A DNA stretch of 64,000 nt from Burkholderia stabilis (GCF_001742165.1 NZ_CP016442.1:1736001-1800000), one strand, 5' to 3'. Counted from the first letter of the stretch, positions 8,345 through 17,987 are shown. Notes: a model not told the origin generated them from the sequence alone. Program-made: numbers and translations.

Positions 8345-9091
8345 ATGATCGTGTTCGTCACAGGCGCGTCCGCCGGCTTCGGCGCCGCCATCGCCCGTGC
8401 CTTCGTCAACGGAGGCCACCGCGTCGTCGCGACCGCGCGCCGCAAGGATCGTCTCGACGCACTCGCCGCCGAGCTCGGCGATGCCCTTCTGCCGTTCGAA
8501 CTCGACGTGCGCGACCGCGCAGCCGTCGAGGCCGTGCCGGCCGCCCTTCCCGCCGAATTCGCGGCGCTCGACGTGCTCGTCAACAACGCCGGCCTCGCGC
8601 TCGGCGTCGAGCCGGCGCACAAGGCCAGCCTCGACGAATGGCATACGATGATCGACACGAACTGCACGGGTCTCGTCACGGTCACGCATGCGCTGCTGCC
8701 CGGCATGATCGAGCGCGGTCGCGGCCATATCTTCAATCTCGGCTCGGTCGCGGGTTCGTACCCTTATGCGGGCGGCAACGTCTACGGCGCAACCAAGGCT
8801 TTCGTCCGACAATTCAGCCTGAACCTGCGCGCCGACCTGCTCGGCACCCCGCTGCGCGTCACCGACATCGAGCCGGGCCTGTGCGGCGGCACCGAGTTCT
8901 CGAACGTCCGCTATCGCGGCGACGATGCGAAGGCCGCCAACGTCTACACCAATGTCCAGCCGCTCATGCCCGAGGACATCGCCGATACGATCTACTGGAT
9001 CGCGACGCGCCCGGCGCACGTCAACGTCAACACGATCGAGCTGATGCCGATCGCGCAAGCGCCCGGCGGCCCGACCGTCCATCGCGGCTGA
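8345..9091 (+). CDS. SDR oxidoreductase, YdfG-like (3-hydroxy acid / serine dehydrogenase type)
   Basis: The 248-residue classical short-chain dehydrogenase has the NADP-binding motif TGASAGFG at residues 6-13 with a following Arg pair (ARRKDRL), NNAG at about 80, catalytic Ser in NLGSVAG, and YGATK (Tyr/Lys). It resembles YdfG, which oxidises serine, allo-threonine and 3-hydroxy acids. An AGGAGCAGCA site precedes the ATG at 8345. It stands alone, divergent from glyA. Exact substrate is unknown. Confidence 0.88.
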   Translation: MIVFVTGASAGFGAAIARAFVNGGHRVVATARRKDRLDALAAELGDALLPFELDVRDRAAVEAVPAALPAEFAALDVLVNNAGLALGVEPAHKASLDEWHTMIDTNCTGLVTVTHALLPGMIERGRGHIFNLGSVAGSYPYAGGNVYGATKAFVRQFSLNLRADLLGTPLRVTDIEPGLCGGTEFSNVRYRGDDAKAANVYTNVQPLMPEDIADTIYWIATRPAHVNVNTIELMPIAQAPGGPTVHRG

Positions 9092-9095
9092 ACCG

Positions 9096-9126
9096 CCGCG
9101 GGCCCGGCCGGCGGGCCGGCCCGCGG
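9096..9126 (+). terminator. GC hairpin after the SDR gene
   Basis: Nine-base arms 9096-9104 and 9118-9126 are exact reverse complements. There is no T-run, so this is at best a weak or Rho-assisted stop or an mRNA 3' stabiliser before ybgC. Confidence 0.4.
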
Positions 9127-9200
9127 TGTGCTACGGCGTACTACATTCCGTTACGAAACGGTTACGAATCCGGTCCCGGCCTTCCGGTAAAATGCGCGCC

Positions 9201-9677
9201 ATGACTCAGCCTACCCGCTCCCCGGAAGCGCCTTCCGGCTTTACCTGGCCGGTGCGCGTGTACTACGAGGATACCGACGCAGGCGGCATCGTCTTCTATG
9301 CCAACTACCTGAAGTTCTTCGAGCGTGCCCGCACCGAGTGGCTGCGCGCATGCGGCATCGACCAGCGCCGGCTCGCCGACGACACCGGCGCGATCTTCAT
9401 CGTCCGCAGCACGTCGCTCGACTACCGCGCGCCGGCGCGACTCGACGACACGCTGGCGATCACGAGCCGGCCCGGACGCATCGGCCGCGCATCGGTGGAA
9501 TTTACGCAGGAAGCCTGGTGCGGAAACACGCTGCTCGTGGCCGGGCACATCCGCCTCGGCTGCGTCGACCGTAACGGCATCCGGCCCGCGGCCATCCCGC
9601 CGGCCGTGCTCGACGCGCTGCAACGCGGGCCCGTCATCGACGCCGGGCAGACTGTATTGTCAACGAAGCTCGCATGA
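9201..9677 (+). CDS. ybgC: Acyl-CoA thioesterase YbgC (Tol-Pal associated)
   Basis: A hot-dog fold thioesterase of 158 residues with the signature VYYEDTDAGGIVFYANYLKF near residue 22, containing the catalytic Asp. In E. coli YbgC is the first gene of the tol-pal cluster and interacts with acyl carrier protein in the cytoplasm; the same order is seen here. I chose the ATG at 9201 (MTQPTRS); an ATG at 9192 three codons earlier is equally possible because neither has a strong ribosome site. tolQ starts 130 bases further on. Confidence 0.93.
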   Translation: MTQPTRSPEAPSGFTWPVRVYYEDTDAGGIVFYANYLKFFERARTEWLRACGIDQRRLADDTGAIFIVRSTSLDYRAPARLDDTLAITSRPGRIGRASVEFTQEAWCGNTLLVAGHIRLGCVDRNGIRPAAIPPAVLDALQRGPVIDAGQTVLSTKLA

Positions 9678-9807
9678 GCCCCGTTTAGACAAGGCCTATG
9701 AACTTGCCTTCCTGATTCGATACTAAGCAAGGTTCGGCGTCAGGCGTGACCGGCGCGCCGCGCCACACGCATACCGGGCGCCCCGAAGGGACGTTACTCA
9801 AACCTCT

Positions 9808-10485
9808 ATGAACACTTCTCAAGACCTGTCGATCATTTCCCTCGTCCTCAATGCGAGCGTGCTGGCCCAGGCCGTGATGGGACTGCTGCTGTTGCTGTCG
9901 CTGATGTCGTGGACCTTCATCTTCCGCAAGTGGTTCGCGATCCGCCGCGCGCGCGCGCAGACCGAACGCTTCGAGAAGGATTTCTGGTCGGGCGGCGACC
10001 TGCAGGCGCTGTACCAGAGCGCGGCCAACAACCGCCACACGATCGGTGCGCTCGAGCGAATCTTCGAATCGGGGATGCGCGAATTCCTGAAAGCGAAGGA
10101 AAAACGCATCAGCGATCCGGGCCTCGTGCTCGACGGTGCGCGCCGCGCGATGCGCGCGTCGTTCCAGCGTGAAATGGACGTGCTCGAAGCAAACCTCGCA
10201 TTCCTCGCATCGGTCGGCTCGGTCAGCCCGTACATCGGTCTGTTCGGCACGGTCTGGGGGATCATGAACTCGTTCCGCGGCCTCGCGAACGTGCAGCAGG
10301 CGACGCTCGCGAACGTCGCACCGGGCATCGCCGAGGCGCTCGTCGCCACCGCGATCGGCCTGTTCGCCGCGATTCCGGCAGTGGTCGCGTACAACCGCTA
10401 CGCGCACGACATCGACCGCCTCGCGATCCGCTTCGAGACCTTCATCGAAGAGTTCTCGAACATCCTGCAGCGTCAGGCCCAGTAA
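9808..10485 (+). CDS. tolQ: Tol-Pal system inner membrane protein TolQ
   Basis: A 225-residue MotA/ExbB-family protein with three membrane helices (about 11-35, 133-155 and 165-190). The conserved motif SVSPYIGLFGTVWGIMNSF lies before helix 2 and GIAEALVATAIGLFAAIPAV spans helix 3. TolQ with TolR forms the proton-driven motor that energises TolA to keep the outer membrane constricted during division. tolR begins 10 bases downstream. Confidence 0.97.
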   Translation: MNTSQDLSIISLVLNASVLAQAVMGLLLLLSLMSWTFIFRKWFAIRRARAQTERFEKDFWSGGDLQALYQSAANNRHTIGALERIFESGMREFLKAKEKRISDPGLVLDGARRAMRASFQREMDVLEANLAFLASVGSVSPYIGLFGTVWGIMNSFRGLANVQQATLANVAPGIAEALVATAIGLFAAIPAVVAYNRYAHDIDRLAIRFETFIEEFSNILQRQAQ

Positions 10486-10495
10486 GGAGCGCGCC

Positions 10496-10945
10496 ATGGC
10501 AGGAAGCCCCATCCGATCCAGCATGCGCGGCGGCCGCTCGCGCCGCGCGATGGCCGACATCAACGTCGTGCCGTACATCGACGTGATGCTGGTGCTGCTC
10601 GTGATCTTCATGGTCACCGCACCGCTCGTCGCCCCGTCGATCATCAACCTGCCGACCGTCGGCAACGCCGCGCCGCAGGAGCAGACGCCGCCCGTCGTCG
10701 TCAACATCAAGGCCGACCGCACGATGAGCGTCAAGTACAAGGGCGACTCGGGCGCGACCCAGGAAGACACGATGACGAAGGCCGAGCTCGACAGCTTCAT
10801 CTCGGCCCGGCAGGCCGATCATCCCGACCAGCCGGTCGTGATCGCGGCCGACAAGACCGTGCAGTACGATGCGGTCATGACCGTGATGTCGGATCTGAAG
10901 GCGCGCGGCGTCAAGCGCGTCGGCCTCCTCGTCAAATCGCAATGA
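10496..10945 (+). CDS. tolR: Tol-Pal system protein TolR
   Basis: The 149-residue ExbD/TolR protein has one membrane helix (about 26-47) that starts with the conserved proton-path Asp in INVVPYIDVMLVLLVIFMV. The periplasmic domain follows and ends with the usual GVKRVGLLVKSQ. An AAGGAG site precedes the ATG. Its stop overlaps the tolA start by four bases, consistent with translational coupling. Confidence 0.97.
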   Translation: MAGSPIRSSMRGGRSRRAMADINVVPYIDVMLVLLVIFMVTAPLVAPSIINLPTVGNAAPQEQTPPVVVNIKADRTMSVKYKGDSGATQEDTMTKAELDSFISARQADHPDQPVVIAADKTVQYDAVMTVMSDLKARGVKRVGLLVKSQ

Positions 10946-11997
10946 ACGCGCAGCAATCCACGCGCAGCACCGGCTATCCGCCTCGGCCTCCTCGCGAGCG
11001 CGGCACGTGGCGCGCGTTCGCGCTCGCCGCGCTGATGCACGTGCTGCTCGCGCTGTTTCTCTATCACGGCGTGCAGTGGCAGAACAGCACGCCGGCCGGC
11101 GCCGAAGCCGAACTGTGGACCGAGATGCCCGACGTACCCGCACCGCGGCCTGTCGTCACGCCCACGCCGCCCGCGAAGGTCGCGCCGCCCCCTCCCCCGG
11201 TACGGGACGAGCAGGCCGACATCGCGTTGCAGCAGAAGAAGCGCCAGCAGGAAGCGGCCGCGCGCGAAGCGCTGCTCGAGCAGCAGCGCCGCGCGCAGCA
11301 ACTGAAGGCGCAGCAGGAAGACGACGCCCGGCGCGCCCAGCTTGCCGCGCAGCAGGCAGCCGCACTCGCCGCGCAAAAGGCCGCCGACCGCGAAAAGCAG
11401 AAGCAGGCCGACAAGCTCAAGCAACAGCAGCTCGCCGAGCAGCAGAAGCTCGAACAGCAGAAACTCCAGCAGCAGAAGCAGGCGCAGCTCGAAGCGCAGC
11501 AGGCGGCGAAAGCGAAGGCTGACGCGGCCGCGAAGGCAAAGGCGGAAGCCCAGGCCAAGGCGAAGGCCGAAGCCACGGCACGCGCGAAGGCCAGCGCGGC
11601 GGCAAACGCGAAGCTCGACCGCGAGCGCAGCGCGCGTCTCGCGCAGATGCAGGGTCTGTCCGGCGCCGGTGAAGGCGGCGGCGAAGGCCTCGCGAAAAGC
11701 GGCACGGGCACGGGTTCCGGCGGCAACGCCGCGACGCCCGGCTATGCCGACAAGGTGCGCCGCCGCGTCAAGCCGAACATCGTTTGGGGTGGCGAGCGCG
11801 CAGGCCTGACCACCGTCGTCAAGATTCGGTGCACGCCGTCCGGTGACGTATTGAGCGCATCGGTTTCCCGTTCCAGCGGGAATTCGGGGTGGGATCAAGC
11901 CGTGGTCAATGCGATCCACGCATCGGTCCCGTTGCCGCCCGATTCTAACGGTCGTACCCCGTCGGACATTACGATTACCTTCAAGGCGGCGGAGTGA
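10942..11997 (+). CDS. tolA: Tol-Pal system spanning protein TolA
   Basis: A 351-residue protein: a short cytoplasmic end, one membrane helix (about 29-46, AFALAALMHVLLALFLYHGV), a Pro-rich segment with PPPPPV, then a long Gln/Ala/Lys-rich helix (about 90-230), and a TonB-like C-terminal domain (about 265-351, YADKVRRRVKPNIVW...). TolA links the TolQR motor to TolB-Pal at the outer membrane. The helical region has many near-repeats of A-K-A and Q-Q-K, normal for TolA. Confidence 0.96.
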   Translation: MNAQQSTRSTGYPPRPPRERGTWRAFALAALMHVLLALFLYHGVQWQNSTPAGAEAELWTEMPDVPAPRPVVTPTPPAKVAPPPPPVRDEQADIALQQKKRQQEAAAREALLEQQRRAQQLKAQQEDDARRAQLAAQQAAALAAQKAADREKQKQADKLKQQQLAEQQKLEQQKLQQQKQAQLEAQQAAKAKADAAAKAKAEAQAKAKAEATARAKASAAANAKLDRERSARLAQMQGLSGAGEGGGEGLAKSGTGTGSGGNAATPGYADKVRRRVKPNIVWGGERAGLTTVVKIRCTPSGDVLSASVSRSSGNSGWDQAVVNAIHASVPLPPDSNGRTPSDITITFKAAE

Positions 11998-12108
11998 AAG
12001 GAAATACGCTTACACTCCGGGCGTCGCTGTCAGACGGGAACGAATCGGGTATTTTTACTGTCTCTCTGCGGTTGCGCAGCGATCCAAGTCATACGGGAAG
12101 CAAGAAGC

Positions 12109-13404
12109 ATGAGTTTGATGACAAAACTAGGTTTCAGGGCACTCGTGGCCTCGTGTCTGATTGCGGCGGGCAACGCCGCTAACGCCCAGGTCAACGTGCT
12201 GATCACCGGTGTCGGGTCGACCCAGTTCCCCATCGCCACCGCGAACTTCGCGAACGAGGCCGGCCTGCCGCAGCAGGTCACGTCGATCGTTCGCGCCGAC
12301 CTCGCCCGCAGCGGCAAATTCACCAACGTCGACGCGGGCAGCACGCCCGTGCCCGAGACCGCATCGGTCGATCTCGGCGCATGGAAGGCCAAGGGCGCGA
12401 ATGCATTCGTCGCCGGCAGCGTGAACCGCGAGGCGAACGGCCAGTACAAGGTCAACTTCATCCTGTACGACACCGTGAAGCAGCAAAGCCTCGGCGGCCT
12501 GTCGCTGACGGCCACCGACACCACGCTGCGCACGGCCGGCCACAAGATCGCCGACTACATCTACCAGAAGCTGCTCGGCGTGCGCGGCGTATTCGCGACG
12601 CGCCTGTCGTACGTGATCAAGACCGGCAACCGCTACCAGCTGCAGATCTCGGATTCGGACGGCCAGAACGCGCGCATCGCGCTGTCGAGCACCGAGCCGA
12701 TCATCTCGCCGGCCTGGTCGCCGAGCGGCACGAAGGTCGCGTACGTGTCGTTCGAGCGCAAGAAGCCGATCGTCTACATCCATGACCTGCCGACCGGCCG
12801 CCGCTACATGGTCTCCGACCAGAAGGGCAACAACAGCGCGCCGGCATGGTCGCCGGACAGCAACACGCTCGCGGTCGCGCTGTCGCTGACGGGCAATACG
12901 CAAATCTATACGGTCAACGCGAACGGCGGCGGCCTGCGCCGTCTCACGCAGAGCAGCTCGATCGACACCGAGCCGTTCTACTCGCCGGACGGCCGCTGGA
13001 TCTACTTCACGAGCGATCGCGGCGGTGCGCCGCAGATCTACCGGATGCCCGCACAAGGCGAAAGCGCCGGCGCCGCACAGCGCGTGACCTTCACCGGCAG
13101 CTACAACACGAGCCCGCGCGTGAGCCCGGACGGCAAGCTGCTCGCTTACATCTCCCGCACCGGCGGGGGCTTCAAGCTGTACGTTCAGGATCTGCAATCC
13201 GGCGCGGCGAACGCCATCACGAATACGAATCGCGACGAATCGCCGAGCTTCGCGGCAAACGGCCAGTACCTCCTGTACGCTACCCAGTCGGGTGGTCGCA
13301 ACGTTCTGGCTGCAGTGCCCTCCGACGGCAGCGCGCCGCCGCAAATCCTGTCCGTCCAGGGCGGCTCCGTTCGCGAGCCGTCGTGGGGGCCCTTCATGCA
13401 ATGA
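12109..13404 (+). CDS. tolB: Tol-Pal system beta-propeller protein TolB
   Basis: The 431-residue periplasmic protein has a signal peptide (about 1-26, ending ANA^Q), an N-terminal alpha/beta domain to about 165, and a six-bladed propeller with repeated motifs such as [27 protein letters not shown] and [14 protein letters not shown]. TolB binds Pal and TolA. The start MSLMTK at 12109 gives the complete signal; 111 bases separate it from tolA. Confidence 0.97.
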   Translation: MSLMTKLGFRALVASCLIAAGNAANAQVNVLITGVGSTQFPIATANFANEAGLPQQVTSIVRADLARSGKFTNVDAGSTPVPETASVDLGAWKAKGANAFVAGSVNREANGQYKVNFILYDTVKQQSLGGLSLTATDTTLRTAGHKIADYIYQKLLGVRGVFATRLSYVIKTGNRYQLQISDSDGQNARIALSSTEPIISPAWSPSGTKVAYVSFERKKPIVYIHDLPTGRRYMVSDQKGNNSAPAWSPDSNTLAVALSLTGNTQIYTVNANGGGLRRLTQSSSIDTEPFYSPDGRWIYFTSDRGGAPQIYRMPAQGESAGAAQRVTFTGSYNTSPRVSPDGKLLAYISRTGGGFKLYVQDLQSGAANAITNTNRDESPSFAANGQYLLYATQSGGRNVLAAVPSDGSAPPQILSVQGGSVREPSWGPFMQ

Positions 13405-13421
13405 CCACAAGGAGAGTAACC

Positions 13422-13934
13422 ATGATGTCGAATAAAGCTCGTCTGGCCTTGGCCGTGATGATGATCAGCGCGCTCGCAGCGTGCAAGTCGGGCGTGAAGC
13501 TCGACGACAAGGCGAACAACGCGGGTGCGGTCAGCACGCAACCGAGCGCCGACAACGTCGCGCAAGTGAACGTCGATCCGCTGAACGACCCGAACAGCCC
13601 GCTCGCGAAGCGCAGCATCTACTTCGACTTCGACAGCTATTCGGTGAAGGACGATTACCAGTCGCTGATGCAGCAGCACGCTCAGTACCTGAAGAGCCAC
13701 CCGCAGCGTCACGTGCTGATCCAGGGCAACACCGACGAACGCGGCACGAGCGAGTACAACCTCGCGCTGGGCCAGAAGCGTGCGGAAGCCGTCCGCCGCG
13801 CGATGGCGCTGCTCGGCGTGAACGATTCGCAGATGGAAGCCGTGAGCCTCGGCAAGGAAAAGCCGCAGGCAACGGGTCACGACGAAGCATCGTGGGCGCA
13901 GAACCGTCGCGCCGACCTCGTCTACCAACAGTAA
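13422..13934 (+). CDS. pal: Peptidoglycan-associated lipoprotein Pal
   Basis: The 170-residue lipoprotein has a type II signal peptide with lipobox ALAAC (Cys about residue 21). Its OmpA-like C-terminal domain begins IYFDFDSYSVKDDY and contains the diaminopimelate-binding pattern GNTDERGTSEYNLALGQKRA. It anchors the outer membrane to peptidoglycan and partners with TolB. AAGGAGAG precedes the ATG pair at 13422/13425. Confidence 0.97.
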   Translation: MMSNKARLALAVMMISALAACKSGVKLDDKANNAGAVSTQPSADNVAQVNVDPLNDPNSPLAKRSIYFDFDSYSVKDDYQSLMQQHAQYLKSHPQRHVLIQGNTDERGTSEYNLALGQKRAEAVRRAMALLGVNDSQMEAVSLGKEKPQATGHDEASWAQNRRADLVYQQ

Positions 13935-13953
13935 GTAACGGAAGAATCGCCGT

Positions 13954-14703
13954 ATGACGCACCGTGTAACCTGGCTGCGTGCAGCCGCAGCCTTCTGCGT
14001 CGCCGGCGCGGCGTGGTCGGCCGCGCCGGCGCACGCCGGCGTGTTCGACGACAACGAAGCGCGCCGCGCCGTGCTCGACCTGCGCAGCAAGACCGACAAC
14101 CTGGCGAGCCAGTTGTCCGCCGCCCAGCGTACGATCCTCGATCAATCCGGCCGTCTCGACCAGCTGAACCAGCAGGTCGCGACGCTGCGCGGCGAGAACG
14201 AGGACCTGACGAACCGGCTGACGACACTCGAACGGCAGCAGAAGGAGTACTACCAGGATCTCGACACGCGGCTCAAGAAGTTCGAGCCGCAGCAGGCGAC
14301 GATCGACGGTGTCGAAGGCACCGTGCAGCCGGGTGAAACGGATGCGCTCAGCGCGGCGCAGCAGCAGTTCCGCAACGGCAACTTCAAGGCGGCAGCGGCT
14401 TCGTTCCGCAGCTTCATCGCGAAGTATCCGCAGAGCCCCTACCAGCCGACCGCGCAGTACTGGCTCGGCAATGCGCAATACGCGCTGCGCGACTACCGCG
14501 GTTCGACCGCGACGTGGCAAGGGATCGTCAGCAAGTACCCGCAGCACCCGCGCGCAGCCGACGCCCTCGTGGCGATCGGTACGAACCAGCTCGAGCAAGG
14601 CCAGAAGGCGGCCGCAAAGAAGACGTTCGAGCAGGTCGTGTCGCAGTACGCCGGGTCGAACGCAGCACAGACGGCGCAGGGCAAGCTCGAAACGATCAAA
14701 TAA
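13954..14703 (+). CDS. cpoB: Tol-Pal associated protein CpoB (YbgF)
   Basis: A 249-residue periplasmic protein with signal peptide (about 1-28, ending AHAG), an N-terminal coiled coil that trimerises in homologues (LRSKTDNLASQLSAAQRTIL, to about 115), and a C-terminal TPR domain starting FRNGNFKAAAASFRSF. CpoB coordinates Tol-Pal with peptidoglycan synthesis by PBP1B in E. coli. It is the last gene of the cluster, 19 bases after pal. Confidence 0.95.
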   Translation: MTHRVTWLRAAAAFCVAGAAWSAAPAHAGVFDDNEARRAVLDLRSKTDNLASQLSAAQRTILDQSGRLDQLNQQVATLRGENEDLTNRLTTLERQQKEYYQDLDTRLKKFEPQQATIDGVEGTVQPGETDALSAAQQQFRNGNFKAAAASFRSFIAKYPQSPYQPTAQYWLGNAQYALRDYRGSTATWQGIVSKYPQHPRAADALVAIGTNQLEQGQKAAAKKTFEQVVSQYAGSNAAQTAQGKLETIK

Positions 14704-14719
14704 TTATCGTGTCGGATTG

Positions 14720-14748
14720 TTGACTGACCGGCAATCCGCCGCTATAAT
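14720..14748 (+). promoter_or_regulatory. Sigma70 promoter of tRNA-Lys
   Basis: TTGACT (14720-14725) and a perfect TATAAT (14743-14748) are separated by 17 bases. The start point, about 14755, gives a short leader before the tRNA at 14829. This near-consensus promoter fits a stable-RNA gene. Confidence 0.88.
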
Positions 14749-14828
14749 CTTTTGCTCTTTAGGTCGTTGCTCAATTGATCGAGCAGCGACTCCGAGTTTT
14801 TTCGTTCTCAAGCAGTTTTTGAGGGCGT

Positions 14829-14905
14829 GGGGTGGTAACTCAGTTGGTTAGAGTATCTGACTTTTAATCAGAGAGTCGAGGGTTCGAGTCCCTCCCACCC
14901 TACCA
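14829..14905 (+). tRNA. tRNA-Lys (anticodon UUU)
   Basis: A full cloverleaf is present: acceptor GGGGTGG pairing with CCACCCT (one G-U), D arm ACTC/GAGT, anticodon stem TCTGA/TCAGA around loop CTTTTAA (anticodon TTT), T arm GAGGG-TTCGAGT-CCCTC, and an encoded 3' CCA. It has its own promoter upstream and a terminator downstream. Confidence 0.97.
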
Positions 14906-14930
14906 ATTATCTTTTCGATAGTTGCAATTG

Positions 14931-14955
14931 AAGCCTCCCGCGCGGAGGCTTTTTT
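14931..14955 (+). terminator. Rho-independent terminator of tRNA-Lys
   Basis: AAGCCTCC (14931-14938) pairs with GGAGGCTT (14944-14951) around a 5-base loop, and the T-run continues to 14955. From here to 15182 I see no gene. Confidence 0.93.
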
Positions 14956-15182
14956 GCGTCTGCGTCCTGGCGCGTCGAGATCGGAATTTCGACTCGCCAT
15001 TTCCGGTCAGATACGCAAGCACCGGGCACCCTGCGCGACTCGCCGGACGAACGTCGCCCTTCCGCGTTTCTCTTCACATTCGGGCAATCGCCCCGGAACG
15101 CTACCGCTGCCAAGCCTCATTTCTTTTGCTCCGCCGGCCGGGGGTCTCGCATCTTCATTCTGCATTCCCGCCACGCACTCGC

Positions 15183-15631
15183 TTATCCACGGCCGCACCT
15201 CGGCCGAAGCGGTTGCCCCGTGAAGCCGCCATACAGAAACGCAACCATGAAAACGCTCGGCATGATCGACTCGAACCAGTCGTTCATGAACGTATCGACT
15301 TCCGCGGTGGCGCGCGGCCTGGCCGGGTCATGGCGCACCGGAACCGTGCGCCCACCGCGACCGACACGAAACTCGCCGGAAGCGACACGGGCTCGCCGCT
15401 TTGCGTCACGAAGGCGATCTGCGGGTGATGCCCTCCGTCATTCAACCGGACGACCGTTCCCGGTGCGGCAACGGACGCCGCGATGAAAGCGAACCGTTCG
15501 CTGATCGCGGTCACACCCCACACCGTCAGGATCACGCCGATCACCAACACGACGAAATTGAACCTGCGGGTCTGGTCATCCACCAGGCGTCCCGATACCG
15601 AACGGCACATGCGCTGCGCGCCGGCAAGCAA
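15183..15631 (-). pseudogene. DUF3592-like membrane protein, frameshifted
   Basis: One frame gives a membrane helix (RFNFVVLVIGVILTVWGVTA) and an extracytoplasmic beta-rich stretch with PQIAFVTQSGEPVSLP. Near 15347-15355 the signal moves to another frame, which continues as GRTVPVRHDPARP, then VDTFMNDWFESIMPSVFMVAF and stops at 15183. The joined product is about 148 residues with a second helix, matching DUF3592 layout (V-x-Y/H-DP-x-x-P motif). The shift equals one missing base in a GC run. It follows the NHL lipoprotein gene by 20 bases. Start is TTG at 15631 or ATG at 15610; neither has a clear ribosome site. Confidence 0.68.
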
Positions 15632-15650
15632 GCCGCAATCGCAATACGCG

Positions 15651-17987
15651 TCACGGCTGATGCGCGTTCACCGCCACGGCCCCTTCCGACGTCGCCGCCG
15701 CAACGGGCACCTGCGCTACCGCCGCACCCGGCGCGCGCACCCGCATGATCCCCGCCTCCCCCACTTCGACGAACAGATCGTCGTGCGGCGTGACGACCAT
15801 CCCCGCCGGACGATTCAACGAACCCGGCAATACCCCCGGCCGATTGCCGCGTGACCCGAGCTGTCCGGCGATCACCGCGGCCTCGCCCTTCGCGTCGATC
15901 CGCAACACGGTATGGTTTCCGCCGTCGCTCACGTACACGTTGCCGCTCGCATCGGCCGCGATCCGGTCGGGCATGCACCACGTCCAGTCGCAACTGATCA
16001 GGTTGTTGCGCAGCCGGTCTTCCTCGTCGCGCGACTTCGCATTCGCGAGCGCGCCGTAGTACGCGTGCTCCGCGGCCGGCCACGGCCCCGGCAGGAAATG
16101 GATGCGGTGGGCGCCGGTCGAGGGGTCGATCTGCCAGATCACGTCGCGGCTCAATACGTAGAGCTGTCCCTGCGGGCCGATCGCCAGATCCTCGTAGCTC
16201 CCCGGCCGTCGCCTGCTCGCGACGAAACGCTCGACGTCTTCGCGTGGAATCTTGTACTGCTGCTCCTCGCGTGCCACCGTCGCAACCGTTCCGGTCGAGA
16301 AATCGAGCCGACGGATGCGCGCACCGCGGCCCGCCACGTACGGGCTGTCGTCGAGCACGTACAACCGGCCGTCGCGATCGAAACGCAGGTAGCGCGGCCG
16401 CCAGAAGGTCGCCTGCGCGAACGGGCCGTCGACCCGCGTCTGGTCGCTGACCGTGCCGCTCACCGTCTGCACGTTGCCCTGCGGATCGATACGCCGGATC
16501 AGCGCATTGCCGCTGTCCGCGACGTAAAGGTTGCCCGACGCATCCAGCGCAAGCCCCGACGGATAGCGAAAGCGCGCATTCAACCGCGGCCCGTCGCTGC
16601 GGCCTTTGTCGTCCGGCGCGCCCGCCCAGAGCTCGCCCTTGCCGTCCGGCGCGATCCGGTAGATCGCGTCGTCGAGACGATCGACGTAGTAGATCGTGCC
16701 GTCGGCGGCAACCGCGAAGTCGTCGTCGACCGATCCCGGCAACCGCGCGGCCTTCGCGTCCGCCGCATCGGCCACCATCAGCCCGTCGCTGCGGTTGCTC
16801 ACCCCTGCATACGCGAGCAGCCGGCCGTCCGGCGCCGCCTGCAGCACGACCTCACCGCTGCCGGTCGTCACCAGCCTGCGCCCCGATCCGTCGATCGCCA
16901 GCGACGTCAGGTCGCGATCGTCCGAGCGTCCGCGGCGCGACGCCGGTTGCGCGATGCGCACGGTCGCGCCCGGCTTGCCGTCGGCGCCGACGGTCACGAT
17001 CGAACGTGCGCTCGCCGCGATCATCTGTCCCGCGCCGTCGAACGCCAGCGCAATGTAGCCGGGATCGTCCTGCTCGTCGTTTGCTTCGGTGTTCTTGTCG
17101 CCCGCCCCGGCAGGCGCCGCCCCGATGAACGGCACGCTGCCGGCCAGCGCCGCGACCGGGCCGGCTTCGGGCGGCACGCGCACGGCGGCGGCGGCCGCTT
17201 CGCTCGCGGCCTTCGCATCGTCCGACGCATCGGCAGCCTTGCACGAAGGCAACGGCGTGTAGCCGTCCGGCGTCACATGGCCGAACGTCTTGCCGTCGGT
17301 GATCCAGATCGCGCCATCCGGGCTCGCCGCGATCGCACGGATGCCCGACGGCGTGCAATCGCCGTCCGGCTGCTTCCACGTCGCGACCGATCCGTCGGCG
17401 CCGACGATGCGCAAATGGCCCGAATACTGCTCGCGCGTCCAGAGCCGACCCTGTCCGTCCAGCGCGATCGCGTCAGGATGATCGAGCTGCCCGACACCGC
17501 GCGGACCGTCTGCATCGCCCGGTTTGCCCGGCACGCCGGCAATCGTGGCGACGGTGCCGTCCGGCCGGATCGCGCGCACCAGCGAGTTGCCGGTGTCGGC
17601 CACATAGACGGTGCCGTCCGGCGCACGCACGGCGTCGCCCGGCTGGTCGAAACGCGCGGCGGCGGACGCACCGTCCAGGTACGCGCGTACCCCGCTCCTG
17701 CCGGCCAGCGTCGTCACGCGGCCCTGCGCATCGATATGCCGCACGGTCGACGCGTACGTGTCGAGCACGAGCACGCCGCCGTCGCGGTCCGCATGCAGCT
17801 TCAGGCTGCCGGCGAAACGCGCAGCCGTGCCGGTGCCGTCGAGATTGCCTTCCGAACCCGGCGTGCCGGCCACCCATTCGAGCGACGGCCCGCCAGCCAG
17901 CGGAAAACCGCCGCACGCGCTCAACAGCACGGCCACGGCCGCGCATGTGGCGATGCGCAAACCGACTCCGTTCGCATTCCGGATCAT
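15651..17987 (-). CDS. NHL-repeat beta-propeller lipoprotein
   Basis: A 778-residue protein with a lipoprotein signal (MIRNANGVGL..., lipobox LLSAC near residue 25). It holds many NHL-type repeats, e.g. LYVADSGNALIRRID, VYVADTGNSLVRAIR and VYVSDGGNHTVLRID, each about 40-60 residues, likely two propellers. Such proteins bind partners or carbohydrates; no enzyme signature is seen. I chose ATG 17987 because GGAG lies just upstream and it gives an intact lipobox; an ATG at 18068, overlapping the previous gene by four bases, would bury the signal 27 residues in. Function unknown. Confidence 0.85.
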   Translation of the reverse strand: MIRNANGVGLRIATCAAVAVLLSACGGFPLAGGPSLEWVAGTPGSEGNLDGTGTAARFAGSLKLHADRDGGVLVLDTYASTVRHIDAQGRVTTLAGRSGVRAYLDGASAAARFDQPGDAVRAPDGTVYVADTGNSLVRAIRPDGTVATIAGVPGKPGDADGPRGVGQLDHPDAIALDGQGRLWTREQYSGHLRIVGADGSVATWKQPDGDCTPSGIRAIAASPDGAIWITDGKTFGHVTPDGYTPLPSCKAADASDDAKAASEAAAAAVRVPPEAGPVAALAGSVPFIGAAPAGAGDKNTEANDEQDDPGYIALAFDGAGQMIAASARSIVTVGADGKPGATVRIAQPASRRGRSDDRDLTSLAIDGSGRRLVTTGSGEVVLQAAPDGRLLAYAGVSNRSDGLMVADAADAKAARLPGSVDDDFAVAADGTIYYVDRLDDAIYRIAPDGKGELWAGAPDDKGRSDGPRLNARFRYPSGLALDASGNLYVADSGNALIRRIDPQGNVQTVSGTVSDQTRVDGPFAQATFWRPRYLRFDRDGRLYVLDDSPYVAGRGARIRRLDFSTGTVATVAREEQQYKIPREDVERFVASRRRPGSYEDLAIGPQGQLYVLSRDVIWQIDPSTGAHRIHFLPGPWPAAEHAYYGALANAKSRDEEDRLRNNLISCDWTWCMPDRIAADASGNVYVSDGGNHTVLRIDAKGEAAVIAGQLGSRGNRPGVLPGSLNRPAGMVVTPHDDLFVEVGEAGIMRVRAPGAAVAQVPVAAATSEGAVAVNAHQP

